Below, piece by piece: positions 1 to 18,781 of a stretch of 64,000 nucleotides of DNA (position 1 is the first letter of the stretch; every line of letters starts with the position of its first letter). Origin of the DNA: Littorina saxatilis. Taxonomy: Eukaryota; Mollusca; Gastropoda; Littorinimorpha; Littorinidae. A program made the position numbers and the translations under genes. The stretch lies in NCBI RefSeq assembly GCF_037325665.1, contig NC_090261.1, positions 60,720,992-60,784,991 on the forward strand, written 5' to 3'. The notes under the pieces are model-generated. The model searched no databases, was not told the origin of the DNA, and worked only from the letters and a program-made list of their open reading frames with translations.

Positions 1-23
1 TTGTAATTTGATCACAGTGAAAA

Positions 24-139
24 TGCACACACACACATTCACACACACACACACACACAAACACACACACTCTCTCTCCCTCACTCCCTCTCTCTCTTCC
101 TCTCTATCTCTCTCTCTTCCTCTCTATCTTACACACACA

Positions 140-175
<36 letters not shown>

Positions 176-193
176 TACAGACTCATGCACGCG

Positions 194-243
<50 letters not shown>

Positions 244-299
244 CACACACACAGTAACATTAACACATGTGCACAAAATGAACACACACACACACCGCG
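24..299. repeat. CA/CT-rich microsatellite block
   Basis: Long runs of (CA)n interrupted by a CT-rich stretch near 70-128. Reading frames through it code only His-Thr or Cys-Val repeats and are not genes. The rest of 300-903, upstream of the first QPCT copy, holds a second short CA run at 590-611 and no recognised gene. Confidence 0.95.
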
Positions 300-903
300 C
301 GAGAGAAAAAGACGTCAAAGGCTTTTGACCGTGACGTAATCTTTTTATTACGCTATATTTCTCGTCAATGTGTGACGCGTTTGGCTGTTCTATGAGACTG
401 CCTGGCTGGCTGTGGCTCCGCGAATTCCCCCAGCCGCCAAGTCGTTTTTTTGTGGTTTATTTCGCATTTAGGTCCCAGGTAACATTATGAAGTTTTAATA
501 CGATCAATCGGACCTATTATCAAGTTAGTGTATCAACTTTTGAACGAACTGCGCCCAGTAGTTTCCCAGCAATAAGCTGTAAGTCGAGACACACACACAC
601 ACACACACACAATTAAAGTCTGCTGGACCCTTGTACTAGCGTACTCGGGGATAAAGTGAAGTGTCCTTGATGGCGATTGGTCACATACCGAGTAGAACCG
701 CGCGAATGACAGACCTCGTAGCAGAGGCACGCGCACGCGCGAGACTGTCAGACACTTCACAAATGTAGGAGGGAAGGAAACTTTGCAGACGACAAGTTTA
801 GTGCGCACAGCAGGCGATGCAAGCCAGCAGGCAAAGTGGAGCGCTGGGGATGGAGGTGTAGTGTAGGAGTGATGAGACGGACGGCCGGTTATTCTGTGAA
901 AGG

Positions 904-7753
<6,850 letters not shown>

Positions 7754-8030
7754 GTGTGAAATTGTGTGGAAAGAAAAGCATTTGTGTAAATTTATTCACT
7801 GCATTCAGTGGAACCCCCCCTTTTAAGCCCCCCAGAAGTAAATGCACAAGATAAGGGAGAAGCTTTGACACAGACCAGTTGGCTTTGTGGTAATGGAATT
7901 TTGTGCCTGTGATGTTTTTGCTTTAGCTTTTGTCCTTCAGTCTAATCATAGTCCCATAGGTTGATCTTTGCTTTTGTGTTTTATGGCAGAAATCCCAAAA
8001 CAGATAGACTGCAAAGGTTTCAAAATTCAG

Positions 8031-8036
8031 AATAAA
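8031..8036 (+). terminator. Candidate polyadenylation signal for QPCT copy 1
   Basis: First AATAAA after the stop codon at 7753, followed by an A-rich stretch. A further AATAAA near 9808 is an alternative. The 3' UTR length is inferred. Confidence 0.4.
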
Positions 8037-8681
8037 AAAAACAAGAAACAAGAATGAATTGGAACGTTTAATTTTTATCATAAAACATAAAAGTTTAAAC
8101 ATAAAGTAAAGTAGACTGTCTGCTTAAAAGACCACTGGCACCCGGTTGACGGCTGTAAATCTAACGTTTTGTTTCGTCAATAATTATACATTCCAATAAC
8201 CTACCATTCTTGGTTTTTGATTCTGTGTTATATGGCAATCATGAGGAAAGGTGTTACATTTTAGTGTTAAGCCTATTTTGTGGGTATTTTATTGCAAGCA
8301 TGTTTGGTTTTTTGTTTTGACATACATGGGCTGCCTTTTCAGCATATGTTGTGAGATTTTGCCATGTCTGTTACAAAAACAGTCGTTACATGTGTCACAG
8401 ACTTCTGCGTCTCTGCAAAGTCATCAACTTACTTACATATGTGTAACACTACGTGTATTTCATCAGATTGTAACAAAAATGTTGCCTATAAAAGAGCTCA
8501 CTCACATCTGTCAGAAGAACAGTTGTAATTTGTTGACCGTTTTATTCTCCGAACTAATGTATGAATCTAATTTAACATAGATCTGCATGAAAGAATGCAA
8601 AAAAGATGAAAAAAATTAATTTCAGAACAATGAGAACATTTCCTAGTTTTGATCTTGTAAGACATGTACACTTTGGAGTTG

Positions 8682-8898
8682 TTAGGCAAAAAAAAAAAAA
8701 ATAGTCTGTTTACGGTAACCCGACCGACCCTATTTTTTTCGCGCGACCCTAGACTTTTTTTTGGCATTTGGGGGAGAGAAAAAAAATAACGTAAGAATAT
8801 GGTTTTTTGGAAAAAAAAAAAAAAAAAATCCTGACCTACCGACCCTATTTTTTGGGCCTATGTTACCGTAAACAGACCTTTTTTTGGGGGGGGCCTTA
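8682..8898. mobile_element. TTA-flanked MITE, GGCC-poly(A) TIR family, copy 1
   Basis: Inverted-repeat element running TTAGGC-A(n)-TAGTCTGTTTACGGTAAC to GTTACCGTAAACAGACC-T(n)-GGCCTTA. The flanking TTA and GGCC ends fit PIF/Harbinger-type target duplications (inference). Related copies lie at 21340-21646, 51119-51423 and 61459-61833, with a decayed one near 35393-35605. Confidence 0.75.
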
Positions 8899-9452
8899 GC
8901 AGTTTGTTTCATGTGTACTTTTACAAGCTTTTTGACTCAACTGTGATATAAAAAAAAAGGTATAGTTTGAGAGTGTTTTTGTTTTTGTTTTGTGTCCAAA
9001 GATCAAAGTTATATAATATTTTACTTCTTTTTAGTACACAGAATAATTTATTGCGTTGTTGTTGGCACTTGCACTTAATGCCTTGAGATTATTTTCAAGC
9101 AACACAGCTAAAACATGTTTTAATAGAAAATACATTTGAAGAACCAAACCTGATATGATTGTCAGTATGATGTGAAATTAGAAAGACAACTTGATGTGCT
9201 TATCATTAGAGTCACTACTTCGTCAGAACTACACATGTGTTGGTGATTCAAGAATGTGCAAAACGCAGAACAGCTGCCATTTTTTACTGATGTCATTGCT
9301 GCCCTTGTGTCTCTGAATACGAACTCATGAACAAAAACCACTCACACTTATTTGTTTTTCTCTGCCGAAATTTGTTTCATGTGCCTATGATTATAAGTGT
9401 GTTCAAAGGAAAAAGATGTTATGTTTTCATGCTGAAGCTGATGTATGTGTAT

Positions 9453-9745
9453 CAGGGGCGGACGAGGGAGGGGGGGGCACAGGGGGCACGTGCCCCCCCT
9501 CCCCAAAAAAAAAGACGAAAAAAAAAAGAAGAAGAAGAAAAAAAGATTTTTCTATGCTGATTCTATGACCATTTCTAAGTTCAAATGGCACCAGATGGCA
9601 CCATTTTGCTTCTTTGGGCAAATTTTTTTTCGGGGGGGCATGCCCCCGGACCCCCCTAGCAAATTCGGGCGCTTCGCGCCCATCACATTCACTTTCGATT
9701 GAAAGTGCACCCCCCCCCCCTTACAAAGCAACTGATCCGCCCCTG
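9453..9745. mobile_element. TIR element with CAGGGGCGGA ends
   Basis: Begins CAGGGGCGGACG and ends GATCCGCCCCTG, flanked on both sides by TGTAT. The interior is rich in G, C and A homopolymers. Non-autonomous, superfamily not assigned. A second member is at about 45267-45642. The rest of 7754-10420, between QPCT copy 1 and the minisatellite tract, shows nothing else recognisable. Confidence 0.7.
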
Positions 9746-10419
9746 TGTATCTTATACGAAAAGAGAGAACTGAAACTGAACATATGGTGATGGGTCATTA
9801 CTGATAAATAAAATGAAATGATAAATAGGTTGCTGGTGAAAGAGGTGTGTGTGTGTGAGTGAGCTGTGTGTGTGTTATGACAGACACTAAAAAGGTACTT
9901 TAAACTGCATCACATCAAAGAGTATACCAACATCAGCACTCCTCTTTATAATATCTCACAGACTTGTACCATCCCAGAAATACTAAAAGGATCCACTGCT
10001 GTACAAAAACCCTTGAACAATGATAGTAATTCATGAGTCAGAATGTCAGTTTGTCCAATCAACTGTGATTTCTCTCCCAGTCAGAAAAAGACCTCCGGTA
10101 TTACACGCTCTCTACTACAGATTCTGTCACATTGTCTGCAGGCAGCAATCCATCGCGGAGCAATAACAGTTAATAACTTGATTCCACAGGTTGTTAATGT
10201 TATTCATGACCGGAACAAATGCAGACCAACCACGCAAGAAATATCGACGATGGAAGGGGATGTCCGTCCGTTCCGAATCAATAATACAGCAGTCACTTCG
10301 GATATCACTTTTATGGCAGACTGGATTCAATGGTGAGTGACCCGTGGGAATAGAACGCATGGCAGTCAGCACAGGCACACAAAAATGTCAGAATTACAAG
10401 AGCAACACCCAGCCCCCTC

Positions 10420-10590
10420 CCCTCAGCCTGCACACATAGACACCCCCCCCCCCCCCTGCCCCTTCCTCTCAGCCTGCTCGCATAGACACACACCTATTCA
10501 TACACACCCTCCCCGCCCCTTCTCCTCAGCATACACGCATCGACACCCCCCCTGCCCCTTCCTCTCAGCCTGCTCGCATTGACACACACC
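10420..10590. repeat. Left end of the CAGCCTGC-ACACAC minisatellite
   Basis: Same unit as at 12558-13806: a CCCCTTCCCCTCAGCCTGC-like core followed by GCATAGACAC(AC)n. It is separated from the main array by the Tc1-like insertion; the sequence on both sides of the transposon is array. Confidence 0.85.
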
Positions 10591-11020
10591 TACACTCTTT
10601 AAAAAAAAGTTAAGGATCACTTTTTTACAAGCACGCCACACAAAACAGACAAGACCGAATTCTTTCATTTTTTTAAAATTATATAATTGAACATCCAAGG
10701 AGTAATGACAAACAAAGCAAAGATCGAACGCGGCAGCGACAATTTAGCTAGAGTGTGTCAAACGTGACAATCCTCGAAAATGGAATTCACAACAATGTGC
10801 ATGAATCAGTGTCAATAACGCGTGTGCCCTCCGTTGTGTGTCAGGCATTCAACACATCGTTGGCGCATGGTGAGTGGATCAGGTTGTATATGAATGCTCT
10901 GGGAACTCCATTCCACTCCTGCTGGAGCCATTGCAGCAGTTGACCCAGACTGGCAGGAGGAGGGAGATGTTGCTGTACCCGACGACAAAGCATAGATATC
11001 CCTTGACCGTCTGTATAGAT

Positions 11021-12071
11021 CTATGGACAAAGCTCGTCCCAAATGTGCTCTATGGGGTTCAGGTCCGGGCTGTTAGCTGGCCACAGCATCCTGTTGACCC
11101 TGGCCTGCTGGATGAAGGTGTTTACAGCTGCAGAGCGATGGGGAGGTGCGTTGTCATCCTGAAGAATCGCACGAGGGCCGATCGCTTGGAGGGCTGGAAC
11201 GACCAGGGGTTGCAAGATCTCATTCTGGTAGCGGACACCGTCAAGTTGCCCACTACATGGTACAGAGGTGTCCTTAGACGTGTGCTGATCCCTCCCCAGA
11301 CCATCACAGAGCCTCCGCCAAAACGCTGTCGTTCCAGAACAGCGCCTTCTGCAAAGCGCTCTCCGCGACGCCTCCCCACTCGGATAATAATAATAATAAT
11401 AATAATAATAAGAACATTTATATAGCGCTAAATCAAAAACTTTCGTTAAAAAGGCTTGCTCTAAGCGCTTGACATCTAAACTAAAACGTCATTCACACTC
11501 TTTACAATGATGTACAAGAACTTCATGTCACACTCTTTCATTCAGTATAGCACCATTCACACGGATGCGACCATCAGCAGGTTCCAAGCAAAAGCGGGAC
11601 TCATCTATAAACAACACCTACTGAGCCCACTGCTGACGTTGCCACCTCACATGTTGAGTGCACCAGGCTCGGCGACTGAGCTGCTCGGTGATTAGCAGTC
11701 AGGGTTGTTCCTCGGACTGGACGCCTTGCACGCAAGCCAAAGTTGTGTAAGCGGTTTCGGATCGTCTGACCACTAACAACAGTGTTGGTGGTAGCTTGTA
11801 GGCGTTGCCTAATGTTATTTGCCGTAGCCATTCTTTGTTGCATGGCCTGCCTCTGAATGAAGCGATCCTCTCTTTGTGTGGTGACTCTGGGCCGACCAGA
11901 ACGTTGTCGCTCCTGCACTCTTTCAGTTGCTTGGAATCTCTGTTTTAGTCTGATGATGACAGAGGGAGCCACTGCAAGCCTCTGGGCCACTTGCCTGGCA
12001 CCAACACCGTCTTGTAGCCATCCTATTGCCCTTCCTCTATCCAAATCGCTCAGTTTTCTTCGTGGGGGCAT
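11021..12071 (-). pseudogene. Tc1-family transposase, broken
   Basis: Translation from the ATG at 12071 gives MPPRRKLSDLDRGRAIGWL, a helix-turn-helix of the paired/HTH_38 type, and then a second HTH region (ATANNIRQRLQA). Further down, in other frames, come the catalytic-core pieces IDESRF (first Asp region), GGGSVMVWGGIS, LQDDNAPPHR (second Asp) and WPANSPDLNPIEHIWDEL (Glu). The frame is lost after about residue 133 and again after VVGNL, and the core is split by a SINE insertion between the IDESRF and GGGSVMVW parts. It cannot make an active protein. Family assignment is firm. Confidence 0.88.
11386..11557. mobile_element. SINE-like insertion in the Tc1 transposase
   Basis: Starts with (AAT)n, carries TTTATATAGCGCTAAATC and CTCTAAGCGCTT, and is flanked by CACTCGGAT (11377-11385) and CACACGGAT (11558-11566). 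The TAA-type tail and target duplication fit a retroposon on the minus strand. Confidence 0.6.
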
Positions 12072-12557
12072 GTTGCTACTGCTGCGACTTCTGTCTTGTG
12101 TGTGGCGCACGTAATATGTCAAAGCAGCACCGCCCTGATATGGCCCTTCGTGGTCGGCTGGGCGTTAAGCAAACAAACAAACAAACAAATGTTGCTACTG
12201 TGCATTATTGTGTCAGCGTGTCAACCTTTAAACACAAGCTGGTGAACGATGTTCATAGTCAGGACCCTGTTGTAGCACGTGCATCACAACCTTTTGCCCT
12301 GGCATGCGTTCCGCAAATTTCATGGGGCTATAAAAATTAAACACCCTTATTCTTCCAAAATGCAGAAGCTTTTGAGAAGTCCCACAAAGGGAAATAACTG
12401 TGCCTGCCAAACAAAATTCTATGTCAAGACTCATTGTTCATTTGTTAATTCAAACACATTAATCTTTTAATTATTATGTCGATATTTAATTTGTTGGCAA
12501 TTATTTATAATTAGATCCGTTTTTTCAACCGATCCTTAACTTTTTTTGAAGAGTGTA

Positions 12558-13512
12558 TTCATACACACCCTCCCCACCCTTTCCCCTCAGCCCACACGCA
12601 TAGACACACACCCTGCCCCTTCCCCTCAGCCTGCACGCATAGACACACCCCCTGCCGCCCCCACCCCTGCCCCTCAGCCTGCCCGCACAGACACACACCC
12701 TCCCCTCCCCCGCCCCTTCCCATCAGCCTGCACGCATAATATACACACACCATGCCCCCCTCAGCCTGCACGCATAGACCCCCCCCTTCCCCTCAGCCTG
12801 CGCGCATAGACACACACACACACACACCCTGCCCCTTCCCCTCGGCCTGTGCGCATAGACACACACACACACACCCCTGCCCCTTCCCCTCAGCCTGCGC
12901 GCATAGACACACACACACACACCCTCCCCCCCCCTGCCCCTTCCCCTCAGCCTGCGCGCATAGACACACACACACACACCCCTGTCCCTTCCCCTCAGCC
13001 TGCGCGCATAGACACACACACACACACACCCTGCCCCTTCCCCTCAGCCTGCGTGCATAGACACACACCCTCCCCCCCCCCTGCCCCTTCCCCTCAGCCT
13101 GCGCGCATAGACACACACACACACCCCCCTGCCCCTTCCCCTCAGCCTGCGCGCATAGACACACACACACACACACACACCCCTGCCCCTTCCCCTCAGC
13201 CTGCGCGCATAGACACACACACACACACACACCCCTGCCCCTTCCCCTCAGCCTGCGCGCATAGACACACACACACACACACCTGCCCCTTCCCCTCAGC
13301 CTGCGCGCATAGACACACACACACACACACACACCCCTGCCCCTTCCCCTCAGCCTGCGCGCATAGACACACACACACACACACACCCCTGCCCCTTCCC
13401 CTCAGCCTGCGCGCATAGACACACACACACACCCCTGTCCCTTCCCCTCAGTCTGCGCGCATAGACACACACACACACACACCCTGCCCCTTCCCCTCAG
13501 CCTGCGCGCATA

Positions 13513-13558
<46 letters not shown>

Positions 13559-13806
13559 GCCCCTTCCCCTCAGCCTGCGCGCATAGACACACACACACAC
13601 CCCCCTGCCCCTTCCCCTCAGCCTGCGCGCATAGACATACACACACACACCCCCCCCTGCCCCTTCTCCTCAGCCTGCGCGCATAGACACACACACACAC
13701 ACACCCCTGCCCCTTCCCCTCAGCCTGCGCGCATAGACACACACACACACACACACCCCTGCCCCTTCTCCTCAGCCTGCGCGCATAGACACACACACAC
13801 ACACAC
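12558..13806. repeat. Minisatellite, variable 35-75 bp unit, about 25 copies
   Basis: The core CTGCCCCTTCCCCTCAGCCT and GCGCGCATAGACAC are followed by (AC)n of changing length, so unit length varies with the microsatellite. Both strands stay open through much of it, giving long spurious frames rich in Cys-Val or His-Thr-Pro. These are not genes. Confidence 0.95.
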
Positions 13807-14025
13807 AAATCAGGTCTCGACAGGGTAGTCTGAAAATGGGAGTAAAATCAGATCTCGACAGGGTAGTCTGAAAATGGGAGTAAAATCAGGTTTCGACAGA
13901 GTAGTCTGAAAATGGGAGTAAGATCAGGTTTCGACAGAGTAGTCTGAAAATGGGAGTAAGATCAGGTTTCGACAGAGTAGTCTGAAAATGGGAGTAAGAT
14001 CAGGTCTCGACAGGGTAGCCTAGTT
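13807..14025. repeat. Minisatellite, 38-bp unit, left block
   Basis: The unit has ATCAGGTCTCGACAGGGTAG then TCTGAAAATGGGAGTAA. About 5.5 copies. The same unit resumes at 19849 after the nested insertion, so one array was split in two. Confidence 0.93.
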
Positions 14026-14841
14026 GTCATGAAGTTGATTATAGTGCAAATAAAGGAGTTACTTTTATGTATACATGTTCTGCCCTATCTAATTACACTG
14101 ACTCTTCACTCTTCACACTACAAACTTCAAACACAGAATTTGGGAGGATACAGACTTATTAATTCCTCACAAATTACAACACAATTTTTCACCTCAAAAC
14201 ATCAATACCAATCAACTTCTCGACCACACAGTTCACACAATCTCATCACAATCACTCCATACATGTGATTAATGATATAAAGATACTATTTCAATAATAA
14301 ATTACTGCACAAGGTAAGGTGTTGACAGACACTCACGAGTTCGTATCACGGCTCACTTTCTTTATTCAGTGGTGTTTAACGTCGTTTTCAACCGTTCAAG
14401 GCCAAGTTATATCGCGACGGTCACGGCTCACTGCATGTCGTCATTTACACATCCTTGTGCCGCTGAATCCACGTAGATGATGATTTCCCAGAAACTCTCA
14501 TTATAGATGCTCGCACGCACCTTTCACGTTTCTCCCCGAGAAACACTTTCGCCATTGGCGAAAAGAACCGTCTCTACGACCGGTGACGATGGAGACTCCT
14601 CCGTCCAGCCATCTGCACCGATGTGGTCTCTTTCGCCACTATCCTTCTGCGCTCTCCCGTGTAAGGTCCGCCCCTCGTACACTCCATGGAAACTCCTCAT
14701 GGAAACTCCTAAAGAATTAACCCAAGTCTCAATACAACATTCTCTTAAACCATCTCCTCTTCCTAAACTAAAGTCATGTATCATCTCTCTCGCTCATTCT
14801 GCATTCACATTCCGTCCAGTCAATATCCAAACTATACTTAA
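14026..14841. other. Left flank of the LTR element: probable older insertion
   Basis: Non-array DNA between the 38-bp minisatellite and the LTR element, continued at 19321-19848 on the other side. The outer borders read TTGTCATGAAG and CTTTGTGACAG, weakly inverted, and TAG occurs at both joints, so an older mobile element may have entered the array before the LTR element. It contains a fragment (about 14352-14427) of the GTTTAACGTCGTTTTCAACC SINE family. No coding region is recognised. Confidence 0.35.
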
Positions 14842-15874
14842 TGTTACACGACACTTGAGATTGCCACAAGTTCTCAAATGCCGTATAGTTGTGTTCTTTT
14901 ATTCTACGTCGCCCGTCTTCGCAGCAGCAGAAAACAACTCGTCAAATTGAGTTCGAGGATTTATTTAGCATTCAATACATACAACTGCACAACGTAGCAG
15001 AACTCAAATAGAAGCTTTTTTCAACATTCAAATCGCGCTGGCATATATAGTAAATACTCAATCTCGAGAATATTCCAGACCGAACATGATACAACTACAT
15101 TATACGAGCCGTGCATGGACTAAACTAGCGACATTCTCTATGACGTACATCAAAAAGCGCCGACGCACTTAATCCGAACGAACGCCACGAACTCACGACT
15201 AAAACAGCATGGTAAACAACTTGTTTTGACAGGACTAGAAAGTTCACCTGCATTCTCGTCCAAGCATAAATATTGTGTTTACAAAATATAATATCGGTAC
15301 TTTCCCACAAAGTACAAATTTGTTTGTTTGTTTGTTTATTTGTTGCTTAACGTCCAGCCGACTACGCAGAGCCATATCAGGACGAGGAAGGGGGGGATGA
15401 AGGGGGCCACTTGTCAAGCGATTCCTGTTTACAAATGCACTAACCCATTACTTGTGTCCCAGCAGGCTTTAGTAAAACTAAATTAATACCTACTGGAAGA
15501 TTACCAGTTTCCAGTATGTTAAAATAGGCTTAACCTATCTACTGCTGGACTTACATCAGAACACTAACAGATTAAACTATACATGAATCGCGAGACAAGC
15601 GGCAAGAGAAGAGATTTTTGGAAAAAATACAGGTGAATGAGCAAGAAGGCAGAAAAAAGAAAAGAATTCATGAAGAAAAAGAGAGCATGACAGGAAAGAG
15701 GAACCAAAAATCTACCTAACAGCAAACTAGAAAGCTCCTGCGGTTCCAAAAACAGGAGGGGCCTTTAATTTCATAACCGCAGTGCCCCACTGCGGGACAC
15801 AAAGTACAAATAAGTCAACTACATGCAACACACAAAACTGAACCAAAGCTCAGCAACGGTAGCGTTTCCTAACA
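14842..15874 (-). repeat. Left LTR, enlarged by a SINE
   Basis: Same sequence as 18782-19320 apart from about two differences and the SINE insertion at 15320-15797. Confidence 0.93.
15320..15797 (-). mobile_element. SINE-like retroposon inside the left LTR
   Basis: A 478-bp piece flanked by the 14-bp target duplication CACAAAGTACAAAT (15306-15319 and 15798-15811). The right LTR has this site once and empty. The minus strand reads from CCCGCAGTGGGGCACTGCGG to GGCTGGACGTTAAGC and a (CAAA)n tail. A tail fragment of the same family lies at about 12133-12189. No coding capacity. Confidence 0.85.
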
Positions 15875-15941
15875 TTACCCCCAACACCAGAAGAAATTTA
15901 CCTAATTTCTTTCAATCATTGAAACGCTACCTGTACACATA

Positions 15942-18781
15942 TTATGTATACATAACAGATTGAAATCCAGGTATGTACATTAGTCTGTTGGAGAATGAAC
16001 ACAGTTCGTAATCACATACTCGGCTGAGAAAATCTGCTCCAACATTGTCTGAACCCTTGATCGATTCCACTCGCATATCAAAGTTCTGCAAGTACATCAC
16101 CCACCTCATGATACGATTATTCACAAACTTCGCAGAGTTCAGGTAGGTGAGGGGTTTGTGATCAGTCTGAAGCACGAATTTCACCCCTTGGAGGTAGAGT
16201 TCAAATTTCTTGATTCCCCACACGATGGCTAAACACTCTTTCTCCATGGTCGAGTAGTTCTTCTCGGCTCCTGACAGTTTCTTGCTGGCATAGCTGACCG
16301 GAAACGGTTTACCTCCATGCTCTTGCATCAGCATGGCGCCGATCCCTTCGTCCGATGCGTCTGTACGCAAGATGAACTCTTTGGCAGTATCAGGAAGGCG
16401 TAGCACCGGGTCTCGTGACATCAGGTCGCGCACGGTCTGGTATGCCTTCTCCTGAGCTGGTCCCCAAAGTATTCGGTTGGGGCATCCTTTTCGGGTCATG
16501 TCCGACAAAGGCGCCGTTATGGCGGCGAAGTTTGGAATAAACTCTCTGTAGTACCCAGCCAATCCAAGGAAGGATCGCACCTGCTTCTTGGTTTCAGGAC
16601 GTGGCGCATTGAGGATCTTGGTGACGTTTTCCAACAAAAGCCCCTTTTGACCTTCCTTCAGTGAATGACCTATGAAGTCAACGTTGTCGGTCCCCAAAAT
16701 GCACTTGCTGGGTCTCACGGTCAGATTGGCTTTTGTCAGGCGGGAAAACAGTTCCCTCAAAGTCTCCAGATGCTCCGCAAAGGTCTCCGTGTGGACTAGC
16801 AGATCATCCCAGTAGTACACAACATTCTTCATTCCTTTGAGCATTTTTCGCATTCCCCTCTTCAGGGTAGCACCACTGTTCACCATGCCAAAAGGCATCC
16901 GCAGGCACTCATACGTTCCGTCTGGAGTTGCAAAGGCGGTCTTTGGTATGTCCTCTTCGCGCACAGGAATCTGCCAATATCCCTTGCTGAGATCGATCTT
17001 TGAGAAGATCTTACTGCCAGTCAACCGTCGGAACAGATCAGCCGCCGTCGGCATTGGTTCAGGGTCAAACACCGTGATCTTATTCACTTTCCTGAAGTCA
17101 ATGCATACCCTGTTTGTACCGTCTTTTTTCTTGACAACAACAACGGGAGATGAGTAAGGGGATGATGATTCACGGATGACCCCCATCTTCAACATGTTGT
17201 CGATGTCCTTCTTCAAGGATTCCCGAGCCTGAAACGGGATAGGGTATGGTTTTGACCGAACAGGAACGTCAGATGTGAGGTGGACTTCATGTTCGACCAA
17301 GGACGTAGAGCCTGGAACATCAGAGAACCTATGGGTGAAGTCGCCCATAAAATCATGCAGCTCCTTCTGCTGATCTTCTGTCAGGTCAGGTCCTAGCTTG
17401 ACGTCATCCACTCCCTCTTTCTTGTGGAGGTCTCCCAACTCCAGTAGTTCCTCGCCGTCGAACTCGTCTAGTTCGGCTGGTTCTTCCACACTTGCTGCGA
17501 CCTGTACTGCTTCCGGAGGTCTCTCCACATACAGTTTCAGGAGGTTAGCGTGGTAGATCTTGGACTTCTTGCCGACATTCACCTTGTAGTCGTTGATCCC
17601 TACCACGGCCTCAACCTCGTATGGGCCTTTCCACTGCATCAGTAGTTTGTTGTGATCAGTGGGAAGCAGTATCAGCACTTTGTTACCTGGTGTAAACTTC
17701 CTGTTTACGGCTTTGCGGTCGTAGTAGTGCTTTCCACTATCCTGAGACTTTCTCAAGTTTTCTCTAGCAATCTCGAGAGTCTCCTCCAGTTTCTCTCGCA
17801 ACTCAAACACGTACTGGTAACTGTTCTTCCCTTCAGGTGTGTCCACATCTTTCGTCCACAATTCCTTTAGTATTTGCATCGGGCCTCTCACGGTCCGCCC
17901 GTACATCAGCTCGAACGGGGAGAATCCAGTGGACTCTTGTGGCACCTCCCTGTATGCAAATAGCAAGGCATTGATGTAGCGATGCCACTGCCTTGGCTGC
18001 TCACTGCATAGTTTCTTCAGCGTGGACTTCAGCGTCGCATTGAATTTTTCGACCAGCCCATTGCACATCGGGTGATAAGGTGTCGTAGTTAAGTGAGGAA
18101 TGCTCAGCAGCCTGTTGACCTCTTCCATGCATTCAGAGACAAACTGTGTCCCCAGGTCTGTGAGGATCTCTTCAGGAACCCCAATTCTGCTGAAAATGTC
18201 CACAAGTGCCTCGGCAACAGTCTCGGTGTCAATTTTCTTCAGAGGCACGGCTTCTGGGTACCTGGTTGCATAGTCTACCAGGGTCAGTACCCAACGATGA
18301 CCCGCTTCACTTGGCGGTTTTATCTCGCCGATGAGGTCAATGGCCACCCTCTTGAAAGGTCGGTCGATCAAAGGCATCTTCTGCAACGGCACTTTCGGGA
18401 CCCTTCCTCGAGGTATGGTTTTCTGGCAAATATCGCACGATCGGCAGAATCGAGTCACATCTGCATGCAGTCCTGGCCAGTAAAACGCAGCCTGGATTCT
18501 GTCCGATGTCTTCTTGACACCCAGGTGACCTCCCATAATAGAGTCGTGGGCCACCTCCATCACCTGGCGCCTAAGTGGTTGAGGCACCAGAACTTGACGT
18601 AATGGCTTCCCACCGTTGACTCTCGGGTGCTGGAACACTCTGTACAGGATCTTGGCCTTTACTTCAAAGTGCACAGTGCCTTCGCCCTTAGTCATCTCCT
18701 TGACAGGACGACTCCTGTACTTTGTCAAGGTCAAATCAGCTTCCTGTAGCTGAATCAGCCGATCCCGGCTTGGCCCCCAAT
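15942..18781 (-). CDS. pol frame of the LTR element: integrase, then RT, then RNase H
   Basis: Order along the minus strand: zinc-binding HHCC region (about 18550-18420), integrase core (about 18360-18030, with the Asp, Asp and Glu motifs in DLIGEI, LTDLGTQF and NGLVEKFN), a C-terminal part, then RT (about 17300-16650, with SPVVVVKKKDG and YWDD) and RNase H (about 16450-16050, with RTDASDEGIG and LQTDHKPLTY). RT and RNase H are of Ty3/Gypsy type, but integrase comes first, as in the Gmr1 group and in Ty1/copia. The frame looks whole. Its true start is not known, and no gag part is seen upstream. Confidence 0.88.

Larger units (their letters stand above)
10591..12557 (-). mobile_element. Tc1-like DNA transposon, decayed
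   Basis: Flanked by TA. The TIRs pair CACTCTTTAAAAAAAAGTTA on the left with the inverse of TAACTTTTTTTGAAGAGTG on the right. The transposase is on the minus strand. A 172-bp SINE-like piece (11386-11557, with 9-bp target duplication CACTCGGAT/CACACGGAT) and a short fragment ending (CAAA)n at about 12133-12189 lie inside. The transposon sits in the middle of a minisatellite, which gives a clean relative age: array first, then Tc1, then SINE. Confidence 0.9.

Noticed and set aside
10043-10336. 97-codon plus-strand frame
   Set aside because: No recognisable motif, no splice context and an equally open overlapping minus-strand frame.
12559-13808. Long open frames rich in Cys-Val-Tyr-Ala-Arg-Arg or His-Thr-Pro on both strands
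   Set aside because: They are translations of a minisatellite with CA runs; the open frame follows from the repeat unit and is present on both strands.
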